7,645 nt of DNA from an uncultured Coriobacteriales bacterium. GTDB taxonomy: Bacteria; Actinomycetota; Coriobacteriia; Coriobacteriales; UMGS124. The notes beneath the pieces were generated by a model. The model had not been told where the DNA came from, searched no databases, and saw only the letters and a program-made list of their open reading frames with translations. Below are positions 6,374 to 7,645 of this stretch, in pieces. Made by a program: the position numbers and the translations under genes. Numbering within the stretch: position 1 is the stretch's first letter; the number at the start of each line of letters is the position of its first letter. The stretch spans positions 1 through 7,645 of the forward strand of contig CAKUKJ010000095.1 of NCBI GenBank assembly GCA_934662525.1, in the 5' to 3' direction.

Positions 6374-7161
6374 GGGCAGCCCTCTCGCCTTCCTTCTTCA
6401 AACATCTTCCTGCGGCGCATGAGGTAATCCCCGAACCCGGGCAGGGCAAATTTGAACACGCCGGTCTCCGGCTCCTCGATGACACCGACCTCAAGCAGGA
6501 GCCTCTTATAGGTCGAGACGTAGCTTGACCCTTTGCCAAGCCGTTCGGCCAAATCAGCCCGCAGCGTAAAGGCTCCGTTCGCATTCATCGCGGCAAGAAA
6601 CGCCTTGTCCCCTTCAGAAAGCTCGGCATACGTAGCATCGAACACGCGCGCCTCAAGCTCCTCCTGGGCAATCTCCGCGTCTTGGCGCACATGCTCGGCG
6701 GTGATGACGGCACCCTGACGAGAGGCGTTCCATGCTCGATACCCCACAAGCTGGAACATGAACGGGAATCCGCCAATGGCACGGACAGCCCCATCAAGCG
6801 CCTCGTCTTCGATGGTCTTCCCTCCGTCCTCAACAGTAAGCCGGAACGCCTCCTTCACCTCGTAAGGAGGAATCGACCCCAAGTCATGGCGCGCGGCGCG
6901 ACGCAGGAAAGAGGTCGACTTGCCCGACAACAGCGTGTTGACACGATACGGCAGCCCTGCCATCAATGGCGCAACCTTGCGGTTCTCACGAACAAAGTAC
7001 TGGTAAACCGTAACAAGCTGAGTCATCTCGTCGAATGTTGGGTCGAGCTCGTCCACCGTGATGACCACACCCGTCCCAACCGTCGCAAGGCTATCGAGCA
7101 GGGAGTTCATTTGAGTGCGCCAGTTTCCCACGGGCTCAGGCACATGCTCCCAGGAAATGGA

Positions 7162-7166
7162 CCCCC
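7162..7166 (-). other. Frameshift site at a G5 homopolymer in ATPase 3
   Basis: On the minus strand CCCCTTTGGGGGTCC spans the change of frame. The distance from start codon to stop, 1,258 bases, is one more than a multiple of three. Dropping one G joins both halves into a continuous family-like protein. Five G is a short tract for phase variation, so a fixed mutation or a read error is as likely. Confidence 0.75.
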
Positions 7167-7519
7167 AAAGGGGCAATCTCAACGCCATGCAGCTTCCGCC
7201 GGGGCTCTGCGGGAAGAAGATGGCCGGCGGCATCCTTAAGGCGCTGGAGGATATCATCGAGCATCCCTTGGGCGGCAGTAGCGCTCGCCACGACCCATCC
7301 GGCCTGCTCGGCGCGATATCCCAAATACGTGAGAAGAGCCGTTTTGCCTGTTCCGCGGGCCCCGGTAAAAATAGAGCAGAGATTGGGGTCGGCACCGTTC
7401 CCCTCGAAGGCGGCAATCATGTCGTCGACGATACGCTCGCGGCCCGCCATGTACGCGGGCACCTTCCCGAAAATTGGGGTAAAGGGATTGTCCTGTTTAT
7501 AAGCCGTGGCAACCGCCAT

Positions 7520-7645
7520 ACCTGTCGTCTCTCTTTCGCGATTGGCCGCACCCATGGTATATGGACATCGCATCAAACGTAAGAGTTGCTTTTATTTCTT
7601 TGCTTCTCTTTGATTTTTTTCCTACCGTTGACTTATTTTTAGGCA
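7520..7645. other. AT-rich leader upstream of ATPase 3, to the window edge
   Basis: From 7591 to 7620 only 6 of 30 bases are G or C; the minus strand is purine-rich. The minus-strand promoter of ATPase 3 should lie here; TATACC near 7560 is the best -10-like box but lacks a good -35. TTGACT at 7628-7633 (plus) could be a -35 for a gene beyond the edge. Confidence 0.4.

Larger units (their letters stand above)
6262..7519 (-). pseudogene. P-loop ATPase (AAA_16-like) with a single frameshift
   Basis: The family is the same as the truncated plus-strand ATPase at 3490. Removing one base gives a 418-residue protein: MAGRE at 24-28, Walker A GARGTGKT (53-60), Walker B VVITVDE (151-157), a sensor-like strand ending MAGLP, GGFPFMFQLVGY, and a winged-helix-like C-terminus ending KFALPGFGDYL. 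The upstream frame stops early after GACA; the downstream frame carries Walker B onward. The bridge is a run of five G (7166-7162), where losing one G gives APLGSISWEHV. The start at 7519 is chosen for the MAVATAYKQDNPFTP N-terminus; ATGs at 7552 and 7576 are in frame but lack ribosome sites. The last 45 or so residues are Arg/Cys/Ser-rich and run through R2 in another frame, so the natural stop may be lost. It could be a true pseudogene, a slippage-switched gene or a sequencing error. Confidence 0.85.

Overview
The window looks like a G+C-rich Gram-positive chromosome, most plausibly an actinobacterium of the class Coriobacteriia (Collinsella/Olsenella/Eggerthella relatives). This rests on the GC-rich codon use, the style of the proteins and the DegV-family protein. 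It is an inference from protein character; no database search was possible.

Layout. (1) 1-1877, minus strand: a two-gene operon with a small ribbon-helix-helix (RHH) regulator followed 6 bases later by a large SNF2-type helicase that has a phospholipase-D-like N-terminal region and runs off the left edge. A -10 box and 11-bp-spaced direct repeats lie just upstream of the RHH gene and look like an autoregulatory operator. (2) 1878-2167: intergenic, no gene seen. (3) 2168-3052, minus: a DegV-family fatty-acid-binding protein, ordinary core genome. (4) 3227-3397, plus: a complete tRNA-Pro(GGG) unit with promoter, encoded CCA and a GNRA-loop terminator. (5) 3398 to the right edge: an accessory-looking block with three AAA+/P-loop ATPases. 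ATPase 1 (plus) opens abruptly at its P-loop and lacks about 50 N-terminal residues. ATPase 2 (minus, AAA_14 + DUF4143 type) is intact. ATPase 3 (minus, same family as ATPase 1) is complete at its N-terminus but carries a one-base frameshift at a run of five G.

The intact DUF4143 ATPase has a striking promoter: two tandem inverted repeats, four copies of one 15-bp motif in alternating orientation, cover its probable -35/-10. Two diverged copies of a 53-bp sequence (39/53 identical without gaps, differences spread like coding divergence) lie downstream of ATPase 2 and of ATPase 3, and so flank the DUF4143 gene on both sides.

How they work together. The RHH-helicase pair is probably the start of a defence or DNA-processing operon continuing to the left. 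The ATPase block downstream of tRNA-Pro looks like a site of repeated gain and decay of selfish or defence-like ATPases. An RHH-operator-like 14-mer (13/14 match) also sits on the tRNA-Pro -35 box, a possible but unproven link between the two regions.
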